Positions 25,480 to 35,100 of a DNA stretch of 64,000 nucleotides are shown here, piece by piece. Origin of the DNA: an uncultured bacterium. Its GTDB lineage: Bacteria > Cyanobacteriota > Vampirovibrionia > Gastranaerophilales > Gastranaerophilaceae. A program made the position numbers and the translations under genes. The notes under the pieces were generated by a model. The model was not told the origin of the DNA. It searched no databases and saw nothing but the letters and a program-made list of their open reading frames with translations. The stretch covers positions 1 to 64,000 of the forward strand of contig CASDXV010000005.1 of NCBI GenBank assembly GCA_949285255.1, given 5' to 3'. Numbering within the stretch: the stretch's first letter is position 1; the number at the start of each line of letters is the position of its first letter.

Positions 25480-26380
25480 AATTAAATCAGATAAAATAAA
25501 CCTTGGAAATTCAATAGTTGTTGATTTTTTCTCTGATGAGACGCAGGAGCCTCAAGAATTTGAGAATAATGAAGAAATTTTGTCAGAACAGCGCTCAAGA
25601 ATAAATCTTATGGAGCAAGAGGCAAAAGATAAGATTGAAAAAATGCTTGATGATGCGAGAAGTAAGGCTCAGCAAATAATTCAAGATGCAGAGTTTACCT
25701 CTCAACAACTAAAAGATGAGGCACAAGTTTGCTTGGATGAAGCTAAAAATAAGGCTCAGGAGATATTAAATAGAGCAAATCAAGAGGCGCAAAGCATAAA
25801 TGAAGCCGCTAATCAGGAAGCTCAAACAATAAGAGAATTAGCGTCCAAAGACGGTGCAAAAGAAGGTTTTGAAGCAGGTTACTCTGACGGTATGGAAAAA
25901 ATTCATCAGGAGCTTATGCAAAAAATCCAAGGTATGGATGAAATAGCGCAAAGTGCTTTTGATGTAAAAAATAAAATATTAAACTCATCAAAACATGAGA
26001 TTGTAGAGCTTGTGCTATTAATTGCTAAAAAGATTTGTATAGATTCAATTGACAAAGAATCTGTAGCTAAAGTTGTCAGCTCGTCTATAAAACTATTAAG
26101 CGATAAAGAAAATATCGAGCTTATTTTAAGTGAAAAATACGCAAGACTTTTAAATGAAATTTTAAACGGTGAAGATATAGAAAATATTGATATTGATAAG
26201 TTAAGGGGTATAAAACTTACTTATAATTCAAAATTTTCTGATGATACTTTAATTGTTCAAACGCCAAAAGAGCGTCTTGACTTGGGTTTTAAGACTCAGC
26301 TTGATAATATTTCAAAAGAGTTTTTGAACCGTTTAAATACGGTAGAAGAACAAACGGATGAGGAAGAGCCTCTTGAGTAG
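25472..26380 (+). CDS. fliH: flagellar export ATPase regulator FliH
   Basis: Binds and restrains the export ATPase FliI and shares its fold pattern with the ATP synthase b and delta subunits. The 302-aa protein has a long Glu/Ala/Gln-rich coiled coil (about 35-135), then a FliH-type C-domain (EIVELVLLIAKKICIDSIDKE, and a late segment with TPKERLDLGFKTQL). The start is TTG at 25472, supported by GGAG 9 nt upstream. The TTG overlaps the fliG stop in the sequence TTGAGTAG. Confidence 0.88.
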   Translation: MSRIKSDKINLGNSIVVDFFSDETQEPQEFENNEEILSEQRSRINLMEQEAKDKIEKMLDDARSKAQQIIQDAEFTSQQLKDEAQVCLDEAKNKAQEILNRANQEAQSINEAANQEAQTIRELASKDGAKEGFEAGYSDGMEKIHQELMQKIQGMDEIAQSAFDVKNKILNSSKHEIVELVLLIAKKICIDSIDKESVAKVVSSSIKLLSDKENIELILSEKYARLLNEILNGEDIENIDIDKLRGIKLTYNSKFSDDTLIVQTPKERLDLGFKTQLDNISKEFLNRLNTVEEQTDEEEPLE

Positions 26381-27686
26381 TTTTGATTTTTCTCCTTATA
26401 AAAAAATACTTGAGGATATGACCCCTGTCGTTAAAATCGGTAAAGTGACAGAAATTATCGGTCTTATTATAGAAGCCGACGGGCCTGATTCATCAATCGG
26501 GGACTTGTGCTATATTACATCGGATGATATGGAGCCAATTTACTGCGAAGTGGTGGGTTTTAGGGAAGATAGAGTTCTTCTTATGCCTCTTGGCTCAATT
26601 GACGGGCTAAAATCGGGAGCAAAAGTTATAAACACGGGCTCTGATATGAAAGTAAAAGTTTCAGATGCGCTCTTAGGGCGTGTTTTAGACGGTTTAGGCA
26701 ACCCGATAGACGGTCTGGGTGATATTGCTGCTGATAAATATTATTCAACATCGGGAAAGATAATTAACCCGCTTAAAAGAAAGCCTATAGATGAGCCCTT
26801 AAGTCTTGGAATAAGAGCGGTTGACGGGTTAATAACAATAGGTAAAGGCCAGAGGATGGGTATATTCGCAGGCTCAGGCGTCGGTAAAAGTACCACACTT
26901 GCAATGATGGCAAAAAATACATCTGCAGATATCAATGTCCTTGCACTAATCGGTGAGCGCGGACGCGAGGTAAGAGAGTTTATTGAGCACACTTTAGGGC
27001 CTGAGGGTATGAAGCGCTCCGTTGTTGTGGTAGCCACTTCAGAGCAGCCGTCTTTGGTTAAAATTAAAGCGGCTTTTGTAGCTTGCGCTATAGCAGAATA
27101 CTTTAGAGACAGAGGAAAAGACGTACTTTTTATGCTCGATAGTGTCACTCGTATTGCCCTTGCGCAAAGAGAGGTAGGGCTTGCGGTAGGAGAACCGCCT
27201 GCTACAAGAGGCTATACCCCCTCTGTTTTTGCTCTTATGCCAAAATTTCTTGAAAGAGCGGGTTGTAACGAGTTTGGTACAATAACGGGACTCTATACGG
27301 TACTTGTAGAGGGTGATGACTTTAACGAGCCAATATCGGATACCGCAAGAAGCATACTTGACGGGCACATTATGTTATCGCGTGCTTTGGCGCACAAAAA
27401 CCATTACCCTGCAATTGATGTTTTGCAAAGTATTTCCCGTGTTATGAACAATGTGGTTGAAAAAGAACATAAAGATGCAGCAGGCAAAATCCGTTCCCTT
27501 CTTGCAAGTTATGCAAAAAATGAAGATTTGATTAATATCGGTGCTTATCAAAGGGGTGCTGACCCGATGACGGATAAGGCAATAGCGTTAATAGAGCGGA
27601 TAAACGCTTATTTAACTCAGTCTGTTGATGATAAGGCAAGTTATGAAGTAAGTGTAAATGAGCTCATAAAATTAGCGCAATCATAG
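26373..27686 (+). CDS. fliI: flagellum-specific export ATPase FliI
   Basis: Powers substrate entry into the flagellar type III export gate. It is an F1-beta-like ATPase. Walker A is GSGVGKSTTLAMMA, the Walker B strand ends in DVLFMLDSVTR, and VGEPPATRGYTPSVFALMPKFLERAG is the FliI/InvC signature (an 18-residue core of it suffices). I prefer TTG at 26373 (437 aa) because it recreates TTGAGTAG, the same start/stop overlap as fliG-fliH, with GAGGAAGAG as ribosome site. An ATG at 26358 would add five residues and overlap fliH by 23 nt. The operon ends here; fliJ and the remaining export genes are elsewhere. Confidence 0.95.
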   Translation: MSSFDFSPYKKILEDMTPVVKIGKVTEIIGLIIEADGPDSSIGDLCYITSDDMEPIYCEVVGFREDRVLLMPLGSIDGLKSGAKVINTGSDMKVKVSDALLGRVLDGLGNPIDGLGDIAADKYYSTSGKIINPLKRKPIDEPLSLGIRAVDGLITIGKGQRMGIFAGSGVGKSTTLAMMAKNTSADINVLALIGERGREVREFIEHTLGPEGMKRSVVVVATSEQPSLVKIKAAFVACAIAEYFRDRGKDVLFMLDSVTRIALAQREVGLAVGEPPATRGYTPSVFALMPKFLERAGCNEFGTITGLYTVLVEGDDFNEPISDTARSILDGHIMLSRALAHKNHYPAIDVLQSISRVMNNVVEKEHKDAAGKIRSLLASYAKNEDLINIGAYQRGADPMTDKAIALIERINAYLTQSVDDKASYEVSVNELIKLAQS

Positions 27687-27704
27687 TAACTGCGCTAATT
27701 TTTA
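27671..27704 (+). terminator. terminator at the end of fliI
   Basis: ATTAGCGCA (27671-27679) pairs with TGCGCTAAT (27691-27699), followed by TTTTTATTT. The stem begins inside the last codons of fliI. Confidence 0.75.
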
Positions 27705-27720
27705 TTTGTTAACCAATGTG

Positions 27721-28791
27721 TTATTCTTCGTTTTGTGTTACGCTCAAGGAGATTCTCTTATCATCCGGATTGAATTTTAATATTACGGTATCTATTTCAT
27801 CACCGACATCAAGTATTGTGCCGTGTTCGTTTTGATACTGCACAAGTTCAGCCTGAGGAAGAAGTGCCTCAACACAAGGATAAACTTCAACAAATGCGCC
27901 AAAGTGTTTTATTCTTGTGATTTTACCTTTTACTTTAGCACCTTCCGTTATTTTACCCTTTGCTTCAACCCACGGGTCTGGCTCAAGGTTTTTAAGGCTC
28001 AATGACACCCTTTGTTTATCAAGGTCAATGCCTATAATTTCTACATCTATTTTTTCACCGACTTTTAAAATGTCACATGGGTGGTCTACCCAGCGCCAAG
28101 AGATTTGCGATAGCGGGAGAAGTCCGTCTATTCCTCCGATATCGATAAACGCACCGAAGTCTGCGATTCTTACAACCTCGCCTTTTACAACGGCTCCTAT
28201 TTCAAGCTGACCGAACACATCTTTTTTAATTTCTTCAAGGTTATCCGTGTATACTTTTCTGTTTGAGAGGATAAAGTTGTTTTGTGACATATCCATGCTC
28301 AAAATCTTGAGTTCAATTTTTTGGTTAATTATATTATCCGGTTCTTTTGACCTTAGGTGGCTTGAGGGTACAAAGCCTCTAACACCCATTACATCAACCA
28401 GTATGCCGCCTTTGACTGCTTGAACTACGGTACCTTCTACAACTTTATCTTGAGCTTTTGCCTCTTCAAGAACTTTCCAGTTGTATGCCATTGCAACTTT
28501 TCTGTAAGATACTGTAAATCTTCCGTCCTCATCTTCTTCTTTAATTATGAGGAACTCATATTCTTTACCTTTTTCGAGGATTTCTTCAATATTATCTTCT
28601 TTATTAAGCTTGGCTTCTTTTTCGGGGCAGATAGCATTAGTCTTTGCGCCAATATCAACAATAGCACCTTCGCTATCGTAAGCGCAGACTGTACCTTTTA
28701 CAAGGTCGCCCTTTTGGAAACTGTATTCATACTTTCTAAGAAGCTCTTCATACTCTTTGTCACTAAGCTGGTTTGATGGGCACATAGTCAA
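27721..28791 (-). CDS. rpsA: 30S ribosomal protein S1 (four S1 domains)
   Basis: An RNA-binding protein that helps the ribosome capture mRNA. The 356-aa protein has four S1 OB-fold repeats, beginning near residues 28, 113, 198 and 284. Repeats 3 and 4 are the best conserved (KGEVVRIADFGAFIDIGGIDG, and KGKITRIKHFGAFVEVY). The size and domain count are close to the short S1 of Cyanobacteria and Gram-positives rather than the six-domain E. coli form. AAGGAG precedes the start. Convergent with the flagellar operon. A general S1-domain RNA-binding protein is the alternative. Confidence 0.88.
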   Translation of the reverse strand: MTMCPSNQLSDKEYEELLRKYEYSFQKGDLVKGTVCAYDSEGAIVDIGAKTNAICPEKEAKLNKEDNIEEILEKGKEYEFLIIKEEDEDGRFTVSYRKVAMAYNWKVLEEAKAQDKVVEGTVVQAVKGGILVDVMGVRGFVPSSHLRSKEPDNIINQKIELKILSMDMSQNNFILSNRKVYTDNLEEIKKDVFGQLEIGAVVKGEVVRIADFGAFIDIGGIDGLLPLSQISWRWVDHPCDILKVGEKIDVEIIGIDLDKQRVSLSLKNLEPDPWVEAKGKITEGAKVKGKITRIKHFGAFVEVYPCVEALLPQAELVQYQNEHGTILDVGDEIDTVILKFNPDDKRISLSVTQNEE

Positions 28792-28888
28792 AAAGTCTCC
28801 TTGTATTCTTATCTATTATGATTATAACAAATTTTTGAAGTTAGTACATAATTTGAGGTTAATATTTCTTAATAAATGGGTCGCATGG

Positions 28889-28990
28889 ATGAGAAAAAAA
28901 TATAAATTTATGATATACATTGTATTTTTGTTACTATATTTAGGGGTATTAGTGTTACAAGTTTCAGGCGGTTTATATGTTGAAAACTGA
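28889..28990 (+). CDS. candidate small single-pass membrane protein
   Basis: A 33-codon frame, too short for routine gene calling. It starts MRKKYKFM, runs through a hydrophobic stretch (IYIVFLLLYLGVLVLQV) and ends GGLYVEN. The positive-then-hydrophobic layout is that of a small inner-membrane protein. It overlaps the start of the WYL regulator by 14 nt, so its translation could be coupled to it. No good ribosome site was found, and AT-rich sequence can give such frames by chance. Confidence 0.3.
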   Translation: MRKKYKFMIYIVFLLLYLGVLVLQVSGGLYVEN

Positions 28991-29894
28991 TAATAATATC
29001 GCTCAAACAGGCGTCAGGATATTATTTGTGCTGCAATTACTTATGAAATCTCCCATTTCAAAAGCGCAAATTATAGAAAAAATAAATGCCGATTCAAATC
29101 TGAAAAATGTTACTCCTGATACCATAACTCTTGATATAAATACTCTTAAGGCTGCAGGTTTTGATATTAAAACGGGAAATAAAGGTAATAATTACTGCTA
29201 TGAGCTAAAATTAAACCCCATTAAAATAAAACTCACAAAAAATGAACTCAGGGCAATTTCTATTGCAAAGAAAGCAATGTTTTATTTTATGGACTTTAGA
29301 TACATTGTTTCAATCTATCAGACATTTGAGAAAATTTCAAAACTTATTGAGTCAAAAGAGTACGCTGAAGAGATTTTAAACTTTGGAAATTTCCTAAAAA
29401 CCGATTTTAATCTTCTAAAAGAGCTTGATGTGCACTGTAAGCACAAAAACGAGATAGTAATTTCTTATAATTCTCCCTCAAAATCTCTAAGACAAATGTG
29501 TGTCAGGTGCCTTGATATTAAATATTCAAAGAAAAACGATAAACTCTATCTTTGGTGCGATTGCAAGGAATACGGCGGGATTGTTTATTTAAGGGCAGAT
29601 AAAATTAAGAAAATCATTAAAATTGCAAAAGTTAATTCTGAGATTAGCCTGCCCGAAAATATTTGTGTCTATAGCATTTTAAGGGCGCAAAATGCACCTT
29701 TAGAGATTGAAGATTATGAAAAAATAATAAAAATTACCCCTGATTATGTTCAAATAAGGGCAAGGTATTTAAACGAGTTTAATTTTATTCAAAGGCTTTT
29801 GTCTTTTGGAGAGAATCTTATTTATGTGAACGACAAGAAGTTAGTTGAGAAGTTAAAAGATATTATAAAAAATGTCAGGGAGATGTACACTTGA
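28977..29894 (+). CDS. WYL-type transcriptional regulator, first of a tandem pair
   Basis: A 305-aa protein. The N-terminal winged helix-turn-helix is at about 10-75 (FVLQLLMKSPISKAQIIEKI, TPDTITLDINTLKAAGFDI), of the DeoR/PafC kind. The middle resembles a WYL module (about 150-215: KNEIVISYNSPS, LYLWCDCKEYGGIVYLRADKI), although the W-Y-L triplet itself is not clear. A C-terminal extension of the WCX type follows. WYL regulators bind ligands such as single-stranded DNA or nucleotides. It overlaps its paralogue by 4 nt, so the two are translated together and may act as a heterodimer, as PafB/PafC do. Targets unknown. Confidence 0.75.
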   Translation: MLKTDNNIAQTGVRILFVLQLLMKSPISKAQIIEKINADSNLKNVTPDTITLDINTLKAAGFDIKTGNKGNNYCYELKLNPIKIKLTKNELRAISIAKKAMFYFMDFRYIVSIYQTFEKISKLIESKEYAEEILNFGNFLKTDFNLLKELDVHCKHKNEIVISYNSPSKSLRQMCVRCLDIKYSKKNDKLYLWCDCKEYGGIVYLRADKIKKIIKIAKVNSEISLPENICVYSILRAQNAPLEIEDYEKIIKITPDYVQIRARYLNEFNFIQRLLSFGENLIYVNDKKLVEKLKDIIKNVREMYT

Positions 29895-30784
29895 GAAAAA
29901 TTGACGCTTCTTACAGAATAATGAAACTTTTTAAAATGTTATATAAGAGTCCTTGTTCCTTGGATGAAATTTGTGATGAATTTTACGGTGAAGACATTAT
30001 ATTAAACCGCGAGACAATTGCAAAGTATTTTAAGACTCTAAGGAGTTTTGGTTGTGTAATAAGAAAAAGAAAAGGTTGCTTTGAACTGGTGAGTGTTCCT
30101 TTTTCTCTTGATTTATCCGATGAAGATTTTTATTTTCTTGCTGCTTTTGAAAACTTGGGTATAAATTTATACGGTGAAAATATAAAAGAAGATTTGAAAA
30201 ATGTTCTTTCAAAGGTGCTTTCTTTAACTGACGGGAGCGGGTATGAAAAATACAGGGGTTATTCAAACGGAGTTGCAAAGATAAACCACATATCTTTACT
30301 CTTTAGAGATAAAATCTCAAAACTTCTAAAATACGGTTACGATAACGCTAAGATTAAGATTTTATACGGTGAGAGAAAAATAAACATCTCTCATATTTCT
30401 TTTAAATACTGTGATAATGCCGTTTTTGTACATGCTTTTAATGAAGATACAAAAAGCTACGAACTTTTGCTTTTAGAAAATATAAAAGAAATATACTCTA
30501 CTCCAAAGAGCTCTCTTGCTTCAAATTTTGCATCAAATACGGTTTTTGAAATAAGAGGCAGGCTGAAAAATTCCTATACGCTCTATGAGGGCGAAAGGGT
30601 GATTAAAGCAGGAGAGGATTTTCTTGTTATAGCAAATAACTTTGAGGATAAAAGCGAACTTTTTAAAAGACTTATAAGGTATGGTTCTTTGTGTAAAATT
30701 ACTTCTCCAAAGGGTGATGTTGAAAAATTTAAAGAAATGCTAAATAAAATGGAAAATAACCTTAAAAATCAAACAGTTAGTTAA
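29891..30784 (+). CDS. WYL-type transcriptional regulator, second of a tandem pair
   Basis: A 297-aa homologue-like protein with the same layout. The winged helix-turn-helix is at 5-65 (MKLFKMLYKSPCSLDEICDEF, LNRETIAKYFKTLRSFGCVI). A WYL-like core spans about 160-215 (KIKILYGERKINISHISF, AVFVHAFNEDTKSYELLLLENI), and a C-terminal arm follows. The start is TTG at 29891, overlapping the previous stop as TTGA. The 3' end overlaps the convergent TPR gene by 8 nt. Sequence identity to the first copy looks low, so the pair is an old duplication or two independent members. Confidence 0.75.
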   Translation: MRKIDASYRIMKLFKMLYKSPCSLDEICDEFYGEDIILNRETIAKYFKTLRSFGCVIRKRKGCFELVSVPFSLDLSDEDFYFLAAFENLGINLYGENIKEDLKNVLSKVLSLTDGSGYEKYRGYSNGVAKINHISLLFRDKISKLLKYGYDNAKIKILYGERKINISHISFKYCDNAVFVHAFNEDTKSYELLLLENIKEIYSTPKSSLASNFASNTVFEIRGRLKNSYTLYEGERVIKAGEDFLVIANNFEDKSELFKRLIRYGSLCKITSPKGDVEKFKEMLNKMENNLKNQTVS

Positions 30785-31505
30785 TTTTTGATTTTTCATA
30801 ACCAAGTATTATGTTTCTTATTTCATAATCATCAGGCTTTGTAGAATATGCGTATCTGTAATACTCAAGTGCAAGTTCGTCATTTCCTGAGCTTTCAAAG
30901 ATTTTTGCTATATTAAAATAAGCATCCGTGCAATTTGGGTCGATATTTATGGCAAGTATATACTCTACAATTGAGTCTTTGTATCTGTTTAAGCACCTTA
31001 AAATATCAGCTTTCATAAAATGTGCTTCCATACTGAGGGGATTTTTTTCTATTGCACTGTTAATATTTGCAAGTGCATCGTTGTATTTTTCTTTGCCTTT
31101 AAAGTTAACGGCAAGCGCCAAATACTCTTCATACGTTGGAGTTATTTTTGCTGCAGCTGCAATTTTTTGAGGATTTAGAGAAATAGAGTATTCTTTTGGT
31201 ATTTTTTCGTATTTTAATTTTTTATCTTTTGGAGTTGAAATTGTGTAGATATTTTTTGAACTAAGCAGATTTAGAGGACGAAAACCTTTGTAGTATGCAA
31301 GGTTTACCTCTTGAGTGTTAATTTCGGGGAGTTTTTTTGTATCAATTGTTTTAGCCGTGGGGATTTGATTTCCTACATCAAGATAAAATTCATAAACAAC
31401 ACCTGCGTTAATTTTTTCATCACAAAATGCTATCTGCGCCTGAGAGGTCAGAAACGCTGCAAATATAGCAATGGCGTATAAAATTTTTTTGTTTGAATTA
31501 TTCAT
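30777..31505 (-). CDS. exported TPR-repeat protein
   Basis: A 242-aa protein with a signal peptide (KKILYAIAIFAAFLTSQAQIAFC, cut near residue 28; a lipobox is not convincing). After a linker of about 90 residues come three TPR motifs (about 125-230: YEEYLALAVNFKGKEKYNDA, AHFMKADILRCLNRYKDSI, AYFNIAKIFESSGNDELALE). TPRs mediate protein contacts, here probably in the periplasm. It is last in the chemosensory operon; the start overlaps the HD gene by 8 nt. A link to motility or pilus assembly is possible but not shown. Confidence 0.8.
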   Translation of the reverse strand: MNNSNKKILYAIAIFAAFLTSQAQIAFCDEKINAGVVYEFYLDVGNQIPTAKTIDTKKLPEINTQEVNLAYYKGFRPLNLLSSKNIYTISTPKDKKLKYEKIPKEYSISLNPQKIAAAAKITPTYEEYLALAVNFKGKEKYNDALANINSAIEKNPLSMEAHFMKADILRCLNRYKDSIVEYILAINIDPNCTDAYFNIAKIFESSGNDELALEYYRYAYSTKPDDYEIRNIILGYEKSKIN

Positions 31506-32109
31506 TTACAAGGCTTATTTTTATCTTAAATACATCCTCAAAAAGAGTTTTTTTCTTGTCAAAAACCCTTTTAATCCCCTTGTCAAACATTATATTTACG
31601 CCTGTTTTTAAAGTCAAAGCTCTAAGGCTAAAATCATATTTAAGGATGATATTTTCAACTGCTTGAAGATGATAATCATCAAGCGCATCAGCAAGTCTTA
31701 TAATTGATGAGATTACAAGTACTTTATTTTTATCTGCTTTTGATAGCGAGCTAAAAAGCTTATGCTTGTTTTCTTTTGGTTTTGAGCCTCTATGATACCT
31801 TATCGAGGCTGCAACTACCTTAAGTTCGTTTTCATCTAAATTCTCTATGCCGTTTTGCAAAATAAGCTTTGCACCTGTTTTGTTATGTGGCTTTAGGGCA
31901 TTTAAGCCTGTAAAAAAATTTCCTATGTCATGTAAAAGTGATGAGCAGGATATTAATTTTTCACTGTTTTTAAAATCTAAAAGAGTGTTTTCGGGAAATA
32001 TTTTTTTTAAATCATTAAATATTTTAAGACTTAAATCTCTAACAAAATAAGCATGTCTTAAGCCTTTTTTTGAAGTAATATAGTTTTTTATATATTCTTC
32101 AACTTTCAT
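31498..32109 (-). CDS. stand-alone HD-domain protein (Ppx/GppA C-terminal type)
   Basis: A 203-aa protein with HD-superfamily metal-site residues: H19 (KKGLRHAYFV), the HD pair in SSLLHDIGNFF, then His in KPHNKTGAKLI and RYHRG, and RLADALDDYHLQAV. This order matches the HD domain at the C-terminus of exopolyphosphatase/GppA proteins, here without the phosphatase part. Possible roles are (p)ppGpp or nucleotide hydrolysis, polyphosphate metabolism or a signalling switch. It overlaps cheA by 4 nt and the TPR gene by 8 nt, so it is in the chemosensory operon. It lacks the GYP motif, so c-di-GMP hydrolysis is not predicted. Confidence 0.75.
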   Translation of the reverse strand: MKVEEYIKNYITSKKGLRHAYFVRDLSLKIFNDLKKIFPENTLLDFKNSEKLISCSSLLHDIGNFFTGLNALKPHNKTGAKLILQNGIENLDENELKVVAASIRYHRGSKPKENKHKLFSSLSKADKNKVLVISSIIRLADALDDYHLQAVENIILKYDFSLRALTLKTGVNIMFDKGIKRVFDKKKTLFEDVFKIKISLVNE

Positions 32110-35100
32110 TTTTGTGCTTTCTTTAAAAAGCCATCAACGCAGCGAACAAAGTGTTCCTGTTCAAATCGGTCTTTTTGAATGTATGCTTGAGAGCCCGCTT
32201 CTTTAAATTTTTTGCCCCATTTGGCTTCAGGCATGGAGGTTAGGACAATTATGGGGATGTTTGCCCACTGGGGCTCTTTTCTTATTTCTTTAACAAATTC
32301 TAATCCGCTCATAACAGGCATTTCGTTATCTGTCACAATAAGGTCAAAGTGTTCTTTGTGCATTTTTGTAAGTGCGTCAGGCGCATTTGTTGCAATCTGA
32401 ACTCTGTAACCGTAGCTTGTTAGGATATTTTTCTGAAGTGTTCTTGTAGTTAGAGAATCATCAACTACAAGAATTTTATGCGAGTAGTTTTCTTTCATTT
32501 TTATAGCTTTATTTGAAGCCACAATTCTTGTGTTCATTTTCTTTGGAATGGTGCTTGAGAAAATATCACCGACATTTAAAATTAGGCAAATTTCACCATT
32601 AGCCAGAGTTGTAATACCTGAAATGTTTTTAACTTTAAACAGCGGAGCTTCCAGTTTTTTATGCAACACCTCTTGGTCGCACACAAGTTTTTCTACAATA
32701 ATACCTATAGTTGTGCTTTCTGATTTTACAATCATAAGAGTGTATTTATTTGCCTGACGGGGTTTATTTTCAAGTTCAAGAATTTGAGAGAGTGTATAAA
32801 CGGGAACTACATCATCATTGTGTACAAAGTAGTTTTTTCCGTCCCTTTCAAAAACATCTGTTGTATCAATTCTAAGCACTGTTTGAATTGATGAAGTGGG
32901 AATGGCATATAGCTGATTTTGTTCGCTTACGATAAAAGTTTTAATGGTAGCCATTGTGGCAGGCAGCTCTATTGTTACCATTGTTCCTTTTTGAAACTCG
33001 CTGAATATATCCACCCTGCCGTTTAACTGCGAAATTTTTGTATGAACTATATCAAGTCCTAAGCCTCTTCCTGAAAGTTCTGTTACTGTATCTCCGGTTG
33101 TAAAGCCGGGGTAGAAAATTAAGTTTACAAGGTGTTCTTCATCTATTTTTTCTATTTCATCAGGTGTTAAAAGACCGCCTTCAAGGGCTTTTTGTTTAAT
33201 TTTTTCTACATCCAGCCCGCGTCCGTCATCTGTGATATTTATTATAATTTTATTTTCTCTGTGCTTAGCGCTTATTGTAATTTTTCCTACAGGGTTTTTC
33301 CCGATAGCTTTTCTTTCCTCAGGCAGTTCTATGCCATGGTCTATTGAGTTTCTTAAAATATGAATAAGAGGGATTTTAATTTCCTCAATGATTTTTTTAT
33401 CTGCTGCAACATCAGCGCCTTCTGTAATAAATTCAATTTGTTTGCCTTTTTCTTTGGCAATATTGTGTACCATGCGAGGAAAAAGGTGAAAGATAGTAGA
33501 TAGAGGTAAGATGCGCATATTTTTTACCATACCTTCAATTTCACTTGTTGCAGAGTTTAATTTAGAGTCGTTTTCCTGCATTTGTTTAAAAAGGTCTGTG
33601 GTTTCTTTTATTAAATAGACCATTTTTTCGGCATGGTAGTTTTGCAGAACCATAAGCTGCTTGTTAAAAGCCGCTATTGCTCTTGGGTCAACAGATGCTC
33701 CAAAAGAGGGGCCCGTAATATATTTTCTGTCAAAATATTTTATATAGTAACCCATTTTATTAAAGCTTTTTTGCCATTCTAAAAGCTCGTTTTGTATGTT
33801 TTTTGCAATACTCAGATGTTCATTTGTTTTAATTCTTGTAACAATAAGGTCGCCGATTTGATTTACAAGTTTATCCAGTTTAAAAGAATCAATCCTAAGG
33901 GTTTTTATATCGCTTGTGTCAATCGTGCTAATCCAATCTTGGTCTGATTTTTCGGTTTTTACAACCTTTTTGTTGGATTTGGGTCTTGCGATATTTAATT
34001 TTGACATTTGCTCAACTATTGTTATTTTTTGCAGCAAAAGTTCTATTTCAAATTTTCTTTCCTCAGGTTTTAAACTCTCGGGTTCAAAGATTTTTCTTGC
34101 GTTTTCGCAAACTTCTTTAATGGCTTCAAGAGTGTCGTTTTCAATATTTTTTGAATTGTTTTGGTACAGATTTAATATTCTAAGGGTAGATTCGAAGATT
34201 TTTTTTATCTCTGTATTTTCAATTTTTGTCAAAACTTGTGAGAGCAGCTCTTTTATATCAGGTAAAAATTCTAGGTTAATCTCAAGCAGGCTGAGTTTTT
34301 CATATATCCTGTCTATTAAGTCTGCGATTATTTTTTTGTCTTCTTTTCTATCTTTTTTTGGACTGTTTTCATCGTTAGACACAAGCAATTCATTTGCAAT
34401 GTTAAAGTAATTTTGTGTTTGTATACCTTTTTCTTTGCAGTAAGCGCTGAAGAATTCCTCAATAGAGTCAATTTTTGAATTCATTTCAAGAATTTCATTT
34501 TCGTTTGGAATTTTATCTCCAAAAGAAGAAATAAATCTGCCTGTATCGGTGATTAAGTCTGAGAGTTCTTTTATATTTAAATCTTTTATTATTACGTTTA
34601 GTTCTGCAAGCGGGGATTTTATTATCTGAATTTCAGAAAAATCGTTATTTTGTCTGGCAGATGAAAAAATGTATATCATCTGAACCATAAGTTCTTCAAT
34701 TTTGTTCAGCTTAGAAAGAAGCTTTTTTACATCTTCCGGACAATTGAAATTTGCAGCACTTTGTTTAATCTCATCCGGCGCACTTGAGGATATTTTTTCA
34801 AGTTTTTCTATATAATCTTGTGTATCTTGGGTTTTATACTCTTGTTTTTGTTCAACAGTTTTATTGATTAAAACCTGAATGTGACTTAATGCTTCTGATA
34901 TTAAATCGGTTATTTCGCTTGTGGTTTCAATTTTTCCGTCTTTTAGACATCCTAAAATATCTTCAATTTTGTGAGCGATTTTTTGAATGCTTTCAAAGCC
35001 CAGCATTCTGGCTGAACCTTTTAGGCTGTGAGCGTCTCTTGCAAGCTGAATTAAGACATCTTGGTTTTTAGGGTCTTTTTCAAGTGCAAACAGGCTTTTA

